Shown here one piece after another: positions 11,112-22,531 of a DNA stretch of 64,000 nucleotides (within the stretch, counting starts at the first letter, position 1; each line of letters opens with the position of its first letter). Below the pieces are notes generated by a model that worked only from the letters and a program-made list of their open reading frames with translations, ran no database searches and was not told where the DNA came from. This DNA is from Chrysemys picta bellii (Eukaryota > Chordata > Testudines > Emydidae): positions 67,900,434-67,964,433 of the forward strand of contig NC_088794.1 of NCBI RefSeq assembly GCF_011386835.1, written 5' to 3'. Made by a program: the position numbers and the translations under genes.

Positions 11112-11592
11112 TACCTGGAAAAGAGGAAACTAATGGGGGGATATGATAGACGTATATAAAATCATGAGTGGTGTGGAGAAAGTGAATAAGGAAAAGTTAT
11201 TTACTTGTTCCCATAATAATAAGAACTTGGGGCCACCAAATGAAATGAATGGGCAGCAGGTTTAAAACAAATAAAAGGAAGTTCTTCTTCACACAGTGCA
11301 CAGTCAACCTATGGAACTCCTTGCCTGAGGAGGTTGTGAAGGCTAAGACTATAACAGGGAGGTTATTCATGGAGGTTAAGTCCATTAAGGGCTATTAGCC
11401 AGGATGGGTAAGGAATGGTGTCCCTAGCCTCTGTTTGTCAGAGGGTGGAGATGGATGGCAGGAGAGAGATCACTTGATCATTACCTGTTAGGTTCACGCC
11501 CTCTGGGGCACCTGGCATTGGCCACTGTCAGCAGACAGGATACTGGGCTGGATGGATCTTTGGTCTCACCCAGTATGGCCATTCTTATGTAC
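11112..11592 (+). mobile_element. CR1 LINE, 3' part
   Basis: Begins in the ORF2 C-terminal region (LEKRKL-like, then [32 protein letters not shown] with breaks) and runs through the 3' UTR to the CCCAGTATGGCCATTCTTATG end. 5' truncated and with frame disruptions. The same CR1 group is found at 20.2, 29.6 and 50.6 kb. Confidence 0.85.
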
Positions 11593-11871
11593 CAACACTG
11601 TTGGAAATATATAAAGCTTAGTAAGTAAAATAAATGATTACTTAGCTATTAAATGGGCCAAATTCTCTCCATTGATTAATATAAAGCCTAAGTTCTCCAT
11701 AGAGTTAGAAAAGATGTATGTCTATGTAAATAAGAGCTGAGTTCCGCACCTCCTTTGTTATAGTTTCATAGTAGAATCTCCTCAAACAGATATATTCCAC
11801 TTTTTATATTCTGAAACTTCAGACACAGAATCTTAACATGTTTCAGACAAACCACATTTTATAACGTATGG

Positions 11872-11965
11872 GTGAAAATCCTGGCCCCATTAAAATCAAT
11901 GTGAATTTTGACTGGCATAACTCCATTGACTCCAATGGATTTATATCAACAGAGAATTTGACCCA
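11872..11965. repeat. Palindromic MITE-like repeat
   Basis: AAAATCCTGGCCCCATTAAAATC pairs loosely with the later TCCATTGACTCCAATGG half. Same family as 4295-4378. Confidence 0.5.
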
Positions 11966-12009
11966 ACATGTTTATAGGTGAGAGACCTGAATCATCATGA
12001 TACTACATG

Positions 12010-12205
12010 GCATCTTAGAAACAACAACTAATTAATTCTCACAAAGTGTAAGACAGATAAGTTGTATTATTCTCAATTCAGATAAGGAAACTGAGGCACA
12101 GAGAACTAAAGGGACTTGGTCAAAGTCACAGAGAATCAGTAGCAAAGCTGGGGTTAGAACTCATGAGTTCCTGGATGGCAAGCCTATGTTCAGGTCATTA
12201 GACCA
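12010..12205 (-). repeat. MIR-like SINE, minus orientation
   Basis: Contains GGAAACTGAGGCACAGAGA, then CTTGGTCAAAGTCACAGAG, GGGGTTAGAACTCA and a CATTAGACCATG end. This is the MIR/CORE order read on the opposite strand, with the tRNA-like head at the right. Confidence 0.75.
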
Positions 12206-12209
12206 TGCG

Positions 12210-15200
12210 TTAGACAAGATACCATAAAATACTAGTTCACCGATTCATTCTGACCTTCCATATAATGCAAGTAATAGAATTTCACCCAGATACATATATA
12301 TGGAGCCCAATGACTTGTGTTTGACTAAAGCATATCTTCCAGAATGGCAACCATTCTTGATTTGAAGCTATCAAGACATGGTGAATCCACCATTTTCCTT
12401 GATGAAGACCTTTTTATTCCTTTTATGGTAGGGCCTTATCTTTTCAAAAGCACCCAATTTGATCAGCAGACTGAGATGATGTGGAGATACTCTGTAGTGG
12501 GTTACTCTGCATGACAGGCCGAAACTGCACAACATATGGACACCCTGGCCATTCCTCTTCAGGCATGCAATTTCCTCTAGCTACACTCATTACAGCAGCA
12601 AGGAGGGCAATAGTATAGGAACATTTATGACATCTCTATGCCACTAGAGGATCCCCTGGAATTAGGATAATCCTGGGGCAAATATGCTGGTTCTACTGCT
12701 AGATTCTGCCTGTGGTGTGGTACAAAGTGGCTGCACTGCACTGAATGATCTGTCCCTTATTCTGGGACTTAATGTTGCAGATGATATTACTGTCAAACAA
12801 CTCTGCTGTGAGCACCAACCCTCAGAAAGCTGAGCTTTCTATACAAAAATCTAAATGCATTGTTTAAATGCCTTCATTTATCTGCTGTGCTAAGTACCTC
12901 TGGTGCTGACAAATATTTTAATGCTCCATTTATTTCAATGGAATGTTTGTTGTGGGGATTTGCTAGTTGAGATTTCTAACAGGAGAGAGAAAACCTTTTA
13001 CCTCTAGGTCACTGGCTCAAATCCAGCTGAAGGTAGTGATGGTGTAAAGCTCTTACCATTGGTTGCTCAGTGGCCTGTGTGAAATGAATTTGGTACTCAT
13101 TGCAGTTTTCAGTGGATGCTGGAAAGGTGTCCAACTTCTAATAAAACACCAAAGCATGCATTGATTCATTGGCATTGCAACTGGCCTTCCCGGAAGAAGC
13201 CAAGAAAATTCTTTTATCAAACACTCCTGAAGGGAACGGGGAAGCTTGCACTACCAGCTGCTTGAGATGTATCTGTTCTGTTGGTAAATAAGGTCCATGC
13301 TGTTGTCTATAAAGCACCTGACAAACTGGTGGTGCTTCTATGTAAATAGCAAACAGACAACCTCAGTTGTAAGCACACTCAAGCCAGCATGTTTGACAAA
13401 CACCAAACATTCACAGAGATTAAAAATTGGATAGTTTGCTGGAAGCAAGCATGAGCAAAAGCAGTGAAAGAGTTAAACGGCTGATTAGAGAATGAGTTCT
13501 TGTAAGTGTTTTAGCAATTAGAATGGACTCAGATTGAATTTTTTGACATATAGGAAATTAAATGTTTTTGTTGGTAGTATTATTAAATAGTAATCTTCAT
13601 GTGCCAAAACAGTGTTGTAATGCATTCCTAATTTTATTTTGTACAGCAAGAGTAGCAAGACATCATTGCTTTCAAATTATGACCCAAATCCTTTCTCCGT
13701 ATTTCTTCTCATGTTCACTCCTTGCTTTCCCTCTCTTTCTTTAAGGCTTAAACATGCTCAAGCTGTCTTACATTTCTGTTTTTGTTTGTAATTTCCCAAC
13801 GAGCCTTTTTTTCTATTGAAATGACTCTGCTGAAGGCAGGAGTTTGCAAATTATAAACAAATTGTGACAGGGTGAATGTAATTAGATAGGTTGGAAGTTT
13901 ATTACAGACAGATAATTTGGCTCTTTTCACATATACAACAAGTTACAAATAATGCTTTAATTTGGATGAAAGTATTGCTGGTTTAATTATATATATTATT
14001 CCAGAACTTTCATGCAATTTACTTACAGAAAAGTCCCCAAATCACATAACTGTAGATATTTCACAAATATATTGAAAAAATATTTATAAGTTCTTATATA
14101 CATTAATAACCAATATGTTATTTTTTTACATTTTATCGAGGGAAAGGATGATAAGAACATCGTGTAGTGTGGCTATGCTGATGTTGCTGGAAAAAACAAT
14201 TTTTAATTTCCAGAGCTCTTGACCTTGTAGTCTTAATGTTACATTAACACTGGAGTTTTGAGTTCTTTTCTTTTCTTCTATGTGCAATGCATCCATTGTT
14301 AAATGTACACCTGTAGATTTAAGAACATTTTCTATTGCACATGCTCAGTATGCAGCTTTTAAATGGTCATTTTTGCTAATTAACAAATGGGGCAGAAGAG
14401 GTTCAAAGTAAGCCCTGTCTAAAAATGTTTGTTCAGAATTTTTGTAAATGAAAAATGTATATTTTATTCCACACACATAGACACAACCTCAACTAACTCA
14501 AAAACAACTGAAGAGATTTTGATCAAACATTAAGAAAAATAATTACCTTTGTACAGAAATCAAGCTTGGACAATTTTCAACCCAAAAGGTTTTTGGCAAA
14601 TAATGAGCATGGACAGCAGACAGAACTGAAATGATTTTGCAGCTGTAGGTCCAATTCTGCAATGAGATTACTCCAAGTAGTAAGTACTACACTCAATATT
14701 TCCAGGATTGAGCCCTTTAAATTTATAACATAATTTGTGATATAATAGCCAAGTGGAAAAGTATCATATCCAAATGGGAAAAAGGCACACACCCTTTTAG
14801 ATTACATAATCATTCAGCAAAAATATGACTCATTACTGTTACCCTTCTATTTTTTGAACGTCTATAAAACAAGGAATTTTAAAATAGAAATGTCAGAAGT
14901 ACTGTGTAATGGAAATCTGGAACTCATTTATTTTACAGTACATTCACATGTCTTTGTTACTTTCACAATATCATTTTACAGAATCCTGTACTGTAGGATT
15001 AGTTTATTTATTTATTTCCCCTAGACCTGATTCTGCCACCCTTATTCACATGGAGAAGTACCATACTGTATGGGTTGTCCCTTTGATTTCATCTGGGCTA
15101 CTTGTGGTGTAAGTGACTACTCAGTATGAGCAATGGTGGCAAACTCAGATCCTTTGTAATTAGTAGGCAAACTACATTGTGAACTCTTAAGTCAGGGGAT

Positions 15201-15470
15201 AGCATGCAAAACCAAAAGGGAAACAGAACTTACTAGGTAGCAACGTCTAATTTTTATCCAGTTACCTTGTTAGAAAAAGCGTATGGGCTTGATCATGCCA
15301 TTTAGACACAGCCCATAGTGCTCTGTTCCAACTTTGCAGAATGCCTCCCAGTGCTCCCTCACATGCAGAGAGGCAATTCTATCTTGCAGCTACACCAGCC
15401 ATGCAAGAGGTACAAGGAGGGATCCTTACATTATGCACCCACTTAAGACCCAGGCAGAATTTAGCCCATT
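12210..15470. other. Intergenic, little recognised
   Basis: About 3.2 kb of AT-rich intergenic DNA. A weak resemblance to a CR1 3' fragment exists at about 12340-12430 (minus, 'AGACATGGTGAATCCACCA'). Nothing else is supported. Confidence 0.4.
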
Positions 15471-15474
15471 GCAT

Positions 15475-15725
15475 TTGCTTTGGGCCTGATCTTGCAACTC
15501 TCACTCACATTTAGTAGCACTTATGCAAGTATTCCTATTGAAGTCAATGAGAATATTTAAGTAAATACATACTACTCAACCTGTGTAAGGATTGCAAAAT
15601 GAGACCCAATGGAAAGCCCTTTGGTGCAGGGACTGTCATTGCTATATGTATGTACAATGCCTAGCACAATGAGGTCCTGGCTGAGGTCTCTAATTGCTAA
15701 TGCAATATAAATATAAATATAAAAA
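15475..15725. repeat. Two old repeats side by side
   Basis: 15475-15610 carries the 'gggcctgatcttgcaactctcactcaca ... tgaagtcaatgagaata' MITE signature. 15612-15725 carries the reversed 'gtgctaggcgctgtac' repeat (TACAATGCCTAGCACAATG) and an AT-rich tail. Confidence 0.5.
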
Positions 15726-16184
15726 CAATAATGGGACTAATTCTCTGAGCTAGAGCAACAGAACAGCACAAAAGGGCTATAAAGCTGGTGTAGCTGGCTA
15801 CCTGAGGATTCCCCTGGGATAAGCAGTTCCATACCAGCCCCACTTACTGCCCTCCTTATAGATGGTTGTTGGGGAGAAAGGAATGCAGTTGCACTCCAAT
15901 TATTCCCAACAGTGGAATGGATCCTTTGGGCCATGGGCACAGGGTGAAAGCAGCCTTGGCCAGCTTCAGACCAGACTTGGGACCTCAGTCTCCAAATCAC
16001 CTACACAAAAGTCTTTGATATTAGATTAGATCAGATTGAATAACGATAGACAAAAATTCTAGAGGTAAAGGGTCAGAACACGCCTGTCAGGGACAGCCCA
16101 GCACAAGAGGCAGTGCCGAGCCATATTACCCTAGGTGACAGGCTTTCTGAGAAGGAGTGTGCCTGCTACTACTCTCCTTTCCAC

Positions 16185-16555
16185 AGGCGCTGACTTTCCA
16201 ATGTGCTGGGGGTTGCTCGACCCCAGGCCCTGTCCCGACCCCTTCCCCCAAGGCCCCGCCCCATCCCCAACCTTGCCTCTTCCTGCCCCGTTCCACCCCC
16301 TCCTCCGAGCAGGCCGTGCCCTCGCTCCTCCCGCCTTCTTCCCCAGAGCCTCCTGCACACCGCAAAACAGCTGATTGCGGCAGGCGGGAGGCCCTGGGAG
16401 AGAGGGGTAAGTGCTGATCGGCAGGGCCCGTTGGCGGGCGGGCAACACTGGGGGAAAGAGGGGAGCCGATAAGGAGATTGCTGGTGGATGCTCAGTACAC
16501 ACCACTTTTTCCCCATGGGTGCTCCAGCTCCAGAGCACCCATGGAGTCGGCACCT
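16185..16555. mobile_element. GC-rich MITE with 'aggcgc(c)gac' ends
   Basis: Starts AGGCGCTGACTTTCCAATG and ends with inverted GGAGTCGGCACCT. The interior is CpG- and C-rich with CAAAACAGCTGATTGCGG. A second copy in opposite orientation lies inside the element at 49.4 kb. I could not find a clear target duplication. Long open frames on both strands here have no recognisable protein. Confidence 0.65.
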
Positions 16556-16827
16556 ATGCTCCTTTCTGCAGTGCAACCTGCTCACCTGTGTGCTCTGTTC
16601 CCACTCTAGCATGACTCTACCCACTATGAGGTACCTAACACCTTCAAGGGTATAAGGATGGAGCTGCCCTGCTGTGATCCTAAGAATCCTCATTTATGCA
16701 AATAGCCCATTGACTTCAATACATGAGTGTTTGGATTTGCAGGATCAGCAGTATATTTGTAAGGAAAAGTGACTCAATTCTATTTTTAATTTAGAGCAAA
16801 AGGTAGCCTTGTGCACTAAAACTGGGC

Positions 16828-16935
16828 CTGAGTCATTTCAGTGTTACTGCAGTTTTACACTGGCATAAGGCCTTTGAATTCAATGGAGTTACACTGGCGT
16901 AAAATGAGTAATGCAATGCTGAATCAGGCCCATAG
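16828..16935. mobile_element. Fold-back MITE of the 'ggagttacac' family
   Basis: GGGCCTGAGTCATTTCAGTG at the left is mirrored by GCTGAATCAGGCCC at the right. The centre carries TTTACACTGGCATAA and GTTACACTGGCGTAAAA as near-inverted partners. Confidence 0.65.
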
Positions 16936-17379
16936 TGTCCACTTACCATCTCCTTGATATTTGAATGTCTTTTTAGGTCTGTTTCAAGCTGAATATGGCA
17001 ATGATCTTGTATCAAACATTTGTATTTGTTTCAATATATAGAACTGATTAGAATGAGGCCTTCCCCTGGGAAGTAGATGAGTTTTACAGTAGATGAGTAA
17101 AAGAGCCAACTCTATTTTGCTGGCCTAGGAAAATTTTTGTTAGGTTTACCCAGAATTCCGAATACCCAAGCCAAGAAGTCTACTGCTGCTCTGAAGAAGT
17201 AGAAATCTGGTTATCAGATTTGCTAGATCACTTGCATGTTCTTAAAGATAAAAGTCTTCTTAAAATATTAATCATTTATGTGATTCAATAGACTAACAAA
17301 TGGCAGCTGGTGCTGTTGACCGAAACAGGGGAATGTCTTGGTCTCAAGTTCATCTCCTACCCGTATCTATCACCGGGGG

Positions 17380-17985
17380 TTTGTAATTTACATAAAACTT
17401 AACAAATAAAGATGCAGTGAAGGTTTATTTAAAAGGAAGCAAGGACTCCCAAAGCGATAACCAGTTAATAACCAATAGATAATAAAAACAAGGCAGGCTG
17501 TACAATAAGGAGACTTTGCCCACAGATAAGGGATGATTACAATACCATCTCTTGCAGCTTGATTCACTGATGTTCTTTTCTCCTCAGGGTGGTACCGCAC
17601 AACAGGAAGCAGGATCTTGCAGCAGGATCAGTTGATTGTTCTTTCAGGTAAGCTGTTAAATCCCTCCCGTTTCCTATATCTGTGTCATCGTGTGTGCAGT
17701 GAGCGAATCCTATGGTGGATGGATCAGATGTGTGTAGTAAGTCAGTCCCCTCCTCAAGGAACCTGTGTGGGGTGAATGGCCTACCCTTAATTGCCAGTTC
17801 TGTACTCTACCACTCAGACGGTCGGCCCCGATCTGCTCTGCGCACTGCCTTATATAGACACTAGGTTACTAGGCAGATTAAATGATTGACAGCTGCTGTC
17901 TTTCCTTCCTAAACAGAAATAGGCGCCAAACTAGACAAGGGGAGGGACAAGAAGGTCAACAAAAATAGACGCCTTATTGTCCTTT
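17380..17985 (-). mobile_element. Candidate LTR of an endogenous retroelement
   Basis: On the minus strand a TATATAAGGCAG box (17850-17856) is followed about 425 nt later by AATAAA (17424-17429), the order of promoter then polyadenylation signal in an LTR. The block differs in composition from its surroundings. I could not fix TG/CA ends or a target duplication, so boundaries and class are uncertain. Confidence 0.4.
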
Positions 17986-18369
17986 TGAGGATTCAAGATG
18001 GCCTTAGAATTTATTACTCTACCGTGCTATGTATTATTTAATACACAATCCAAGATTAAACTGAGGCTTGACATCACATAGCATTTAGAAATAAGTCACC
18101 TTATTATGATATGTCACCCAAAAGCACAACGAGCAATTTTAGGATACAACAACACGTTAAGAGCTACTGCAGAACCTTTATGGATGTTATGGTGTTATAG
18201 ATGGCTTGCCAGACAAAGTGTACACATTAATGTGATATGTAAGTAGTTAGTGACATCTTTCTAGCTGATGTTAGTGAATCCAGGATATGAAATTCATAGT
18301 TGACTGAACAGTGGATAAATTCTCCAGATAAATGACTGTATTGTTACAAGATCTGTTGATAGTACAATG

Positions 18370-18457
18370 ACAGGTTTCAGAGTAGCAGCCGTGTTAGTCT
18401 GTAGCCGCAAAAAGAAAATTTGTTAGTCTCTAAGGTGCCACAAGTACTCCTGTTCTT
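18370..18457 (-). mobile_element. Short retro-insert with internal inversion and 18-bp target duplication
   Basis: An 88-bp insert is flanked by identical 18-mers, TCTGTTGATAGTACAATG, at 18352-18369 and 18458-18475. The left part (GTTTCAGAGTAGCAGCC and GTGTTAGTCTG) is the reverse complement of the tail found on turtle Penelope/SINE units. The right part (TTTGTTAGTCTCTAAGGTGC) is the segment normally just before that tail, but in opposite orientation. This head-to-head layout fits a 5' inversion made during target-primed reverse transcription. Confidence 0.8.
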
Positions 18458-18475
18458 TCTGTTGATAGTACAATG

Positions 18476-20240
18476 GTTTCCTGGATTTAATTCTTTTCCT
18501 AAATACTCAGTGTTCCTGGTTTTAACATCAGTTTCCTACTGTAGCTTGTTTTAAGGTTAGTCTAAAAAAAATCAAATGAAAAATGTATAACATGGTATAG
18601 AGTGTATTAATAATAGATTTGTATATTCTGATTAAATAACTGACAGTGGGACCTGACATTCAAAATTAGTGGTAGCAGAAGTGACGATGTAAACTTTGAA
18701 GAGGCTAGAAATGGGCCATTAGGTACTGATATTAAAAGCAGTCTGAACAGACAGATAGACGGACACATTTGTGCATACTACATCTGTTAAGAACAAAATC
18801 AAAATTTAAGCAGAAGAAAAAAATGTGTATAGTGTTCATGCTTAGGGCTTAGTTTTTCCTTAGCAGTCCCTCGCAAATGGGTACTACACACTCAAAGTAA
18901 AGATAAATTCTGCTGCACGTACTTCAGTTACTTCCTTCTCCTACTAGCACATCCCTCAAGACATCCATAGAGCTTTGTTCTTACCAGATGATGAGCAACC
19001 TCCACCTCCTTTGGAATGGGTCCTCTTCCACAGTCAAAGGGTTATAATGGTCATGCACAAACCCTATTGAGTTTTGTGGGAGTTTCATATATGGGTTGTG
19101 GGTATGTATTGAGATTATGCATAAAAGTGTGTATGTATGTGTTTGCAGGAATGAGGTTTAAGGCTGTATCAAGTCTTTTAACCTGGACTTCAATTCAGAC
19201 AAGTGTTTGCCCTATACAAAGGAAGAGTCTACACATTTTTACTCCCACAAGTAGTCCTGACTTACATGAGTAGTCTCATTGAAGACCATAGGACTGCTGG
19301 TCTGATTGGTGTCTACTAATGCAATTATATGTTTGTATGATTAGAGCCTAACACAGTTAATCTGAACTGAAGATACACATTATGTGCAATATGAGTGAGT
19401 AAATATTACAAAAATAATCTTATATTATTCATTTTATTTTATGTAGCTTCAATGATGCATTTATTTGCATATATATGTTTAGTGCAAAGTATGTTGGATT
19501 ACAATGGGCATAAGGATTGTATTTCAGTGTGAAAATATCAAAATATGAAAATAACTGGGAAGAAATTAAACTGAGTTTAAATGTTAATGCATCACATATC
19601 ATAAACTAAATTTATATTAAACTAGGACAGATTCTAATTCTTAAGGAAGGTCAGGTTCTGGTGTCTCAAGAAGTTTATCATGTCCTTCTAAGCCTAGATG
19701 TTATCAAAGAACTATTCAGTAATATCAAAACAATTTACATGAAGGATCTTTTTTGTCACTGTCCAGATATGTGGCTATTAAGCTCTCAAATAACCATTAT
19801 AAGGAAAATAAGTGATGATTAAAAACTAAGGGCCTGATCCACAGCCCTTTGAGGTTTTTCTATTGACTTCAGTGGGCTAAATTGTGTAAATTATGGTGGT
19901 CATATATTTGTAGGAAGAGATGATTTATTAAGGAGACTGAAAAACCTCTTGAAACATTGACAGTCTGTTTATTGTAAAATGTGTTACCAGTGAAACAAAA
20001 TTTATGGTGGCAACTGCTGCTGCAGTAAAATGTGGAATGTGTAATATGAAATATGGAAAGTGTATGGAAAATATGATTTAAGTATGGGAATTCTTCTGTC
20101 ATCCTACACTTGCCAATCTTAACTCCGAATTATGACTTTCTCTCTAAGCCAACCTTCCCTACAGATTGTTTTCTCTCCAAAATAAGTTCAAACATGACCA
20201 ACTGCTCTCACTTGGAAAAAAGGTTCAGCATGTGTTTCTA
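18476..20240. other. Intergenic, nothing recognised
   Basis: AT-rich intergenic sequence; a short 'gggcctgatccacag ... ttgacttcagtgggct' MITE fragment at about 19830-19880 is the only repeat I can point to. Confidence 0.45.
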
Positions 20241-20242
20241 AG

Positions 20243-21405
20243 TAAGAACATAAGAATGGCCATACTGGGTCAGACCAATGGTCCATCTAGCCCATGATCC
20301 TGTCTTCTGACAGTGGCCAATGCCAGGTACTTCAAAGGGAATGACCAGAACAGGGCAATTAACGAGTGATCCATCCCATCATTCAGTCCCAGTTTCTGAC
20401 AGTCAGAGGTTTAGCGACACCCAAAGCATTAGGTTGCATCTCTGACCATCGTGCTTAATAGCCTTTGGTGGACCCATCCTCCATGAACTTATCTAATTCT
20501 TTTTTTAACCCAGTTATAGTTCTGGTCTTTACAACCTCCCCCGCAATGAGTTCTATAGGTTGACTGTGTGTTGTGTGAAGTACTTCTTTTTGTTTGTTTT
20601 AAAACTGCTTCCTATTAATTTAATTATAATTAATGGAGATATCCCATCTCCTAGAACTGGAAGGGACCTTGAAAGGTCATCGAGTCCAGCCCCCTGCCTT
20701 CACTAGCAGGACCAAGTACTGATTTTGCCCCAAATCCCTAAGTGGCCCCCTCAAGGATTGAACTCACAACCCTGGGTTTAGCAGGCCAATGCTCAAACCA
20801 CTGAGCTATCCCTCATCGAATGACCCCTAGTTCTTGTGTTATGTAAAAGGGTAAATAACACTTCCTTATTCACTTTCTTCACATCATTCATGACTTTATA
20901 GACCTCTATCATATCCCCCTCCCTCAGTTGTCTCTTTTCCAAGCTGAACAGTCCCAGTCTTTTAAATCTCTTCTCATATGGAATCAATTTGTTGCCCTTT
21001 TGTATCTTTTCCAATTCTAATATATCTTTTTTGAGATGGGGCAACCAGAACTGCATGAAGTATTCAAGATGTGGGCGCACCATGGATTTATATAGTGGCA
21101 TTATGATATTTATTGTCTTCTTATCTGTCCCTTTCCTAAGGGTTCCTAACATTGTTAGCTTTTTTGATTACCACTGCACATTCAACAGATATTTTCAGAG
21201 AACTATCCACAATGACTCCAAGGTCTCTTTCTTGAGTGGTAATAGCTAATGTAGACCCCATCATTTTATATGCATTGTTGGGATTATGTTTTTCAATGTG
21301 CTTTACTTTTCATTTATTAACATTGAATTTCATCTGCCATTTTGTTGTCCAGTCTTCCAGTTTTGTGAGATCCCTTTTAATAGTTCAGTCTGCTTTAGAC
21401 TTAAC
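20243..21405 (-). mobile_element. CR1 LINE, ORF2 C-terminal part plus 3' UTR, split by a SINE
   Basis: Minus-strand reading shows reverse-transcriptase C-terminal motifs in order: [58 protein letters not shown], then HNTRTRG. The frame is then interrupted at 20634-20813 by a tRNA-derived SINE and resumes at 'GAACTCATTG' (NSLR-like) toward the CR1 3' end at the left (CCATACTGGGTCAGACC on the plus strand). 5' truncated and with several substitutions; not active. Confidence 0.88.
20634..20813 (-). mobile_element. tRNA-derived SINE with CR1 tail, nested in CR1
   Basis: On the minus strand it starts GAGGGATAGCTCAGTGG. Pol III box A (TAGCTCAGTGG, 20798-20808) and box B (GTTCAATCC, 20755-20763) are both readable. 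It ends in a CR1-type tail, ATGACCTTTCAAGGTCCCTT then TCTAGGAGATGGGAT. This head and tail combination is the known turtle SINE design, moved by CR1 machinery. Its position interrupts the CR1 reading frame, so it inserted later than the CR1. Confidence 0.88.
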
Positions 21406-21615
21406 TAATGAAAGTAATGAAGTAATGAAAAGGGATGTACGTACTGAACACTGTTGCCTTTTAAGAAGAAAAGGTGCACTTGGCATTGCATTTTCTAATG
21501 AGAGAATGCTAATGACATGTTGCAAACAACCATGGTACCTCTTCAAGGTTCAGCAGAACTCAAGTACAACTGCAATGTACAAGAATTTCCAAGACACACT
21601 GTTAGGAGCTATAAT

Positions 21616-22523
21616 CAGTGATGAGCTGCCAAAAACTTAACAACCGGTTCCCTCCTCACCCCACGAGGGGGTCGTGGCCAGCCCCCTGGGACACTTGCCC
21701 CATCCACCCCCCCACATTCCTTGACGCCCCCCGGGACCTTTGCCCCATCCACCCCCCTTCCCTGTCCCCTGACTGTCCCCCGCCGCCCCATCCAACCCCT
21801 CCTCTCATTCCTGATGGTCCCCCCAGGACCCCTGCCCCATCCAACCACCCCTTCTCGCTGTCCCCTGACTTCCCCTGGAACCCCTGCCCCTGACTGCCTC
21901 CCACTGCCCCATCCAACTCCTGCTCCTTCCTGACTGCCCCCCCGGGACTCTTGCCCCCATTCAATCCCCCTGTTCCCTACCCTCTGACCGCCCCAACCCC
22001 TATCCACCCCCCCGAATTCCCCTGCCCTCTATCCAACACCCCCTTCCTGCTCCCTGCCCCCTTACCGAGCTCCCTGGAGGTGGCTGGCAGCGCTACAGCC
22101 GTGCTGCGTCGGGCCGGGCCGGGTGGCTGGAGCTGGGGCCGTGGCTGGGCCGTGCAGCTGGAGCCGGGGCTGGGCTGCATGGCCGGAGCCCGAGCCCGGA
22201 TGGGCTGCGTGGCTGGGGCCAGAGTCGGGCCGGGCAGCTGGACCCGGGCCATGCAGCGCCTGGAGCCAGGCCATGCTTGCTTCTTAGTCCTCCCAGGCTT
22301 CCCGCACGAACAGCTGATTCGCGGGAAGCGGGGGGGAGGAGAAGTGGGGCGGAGCATCCAGGGGAGGAGGCGGAGCAGAGGTGAGCTGGGGCCGGGGGCG
22401 GCGAGGCGAGCTGCTGGAGCTTTACCGGTTGTTAAATTTAGAAGCCCTTTTAGAAACGGTGGTTCTAAAAGGGCTTCTAAATTTAACAACCGGTTCCTGA
22501 GAACCGGCTCCAGCTCACCACTG
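21616..22523. mobile_element. 908-bp hAT-type non-autonomous element with perfect 8-bp target duplication
   Basis: Ends CAGTGATGAGCTG and inverted CAGCTCACCACTG. Flanks are the identical octamer GCTATAAT at 21608-21615 and 22524-22531. The left half is a C-rich imperfect tandem array of CCCCATCCACCCCC-like units (about 21650-22050). The middle is GC-rich with repeats of GGCCGGGCTGG type. The right end holds a perfect 32-nt-arm palindrome (22424-22455 / 22463-22494). Open frames in it, up to 208 codons, are composition-driven. Confidence 0.92.
22424..22494. repeat. Perfect palindrome, 32-nt arms, 7-nt loop
   Basis: Left arm starts ACCGGTTGTTAAATTTAG, right arm is its exact reverse complement ending in the same motif. 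It lies close to the right terminus of the hAT-type element; the motif AACAACCGGTT also recurs near its left terminus (21640). Confidence 0.95.
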
Positions 22524-22531
22524 GCTATAAT

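Noticed and set aside
16126..16693. Open frames up to 174 codons on both strands
   Set aside because: They fall in a GC-rich MITE whose second copy at 49.4 kb has different frames; low-complexity Pro/Gly/Arg composition.
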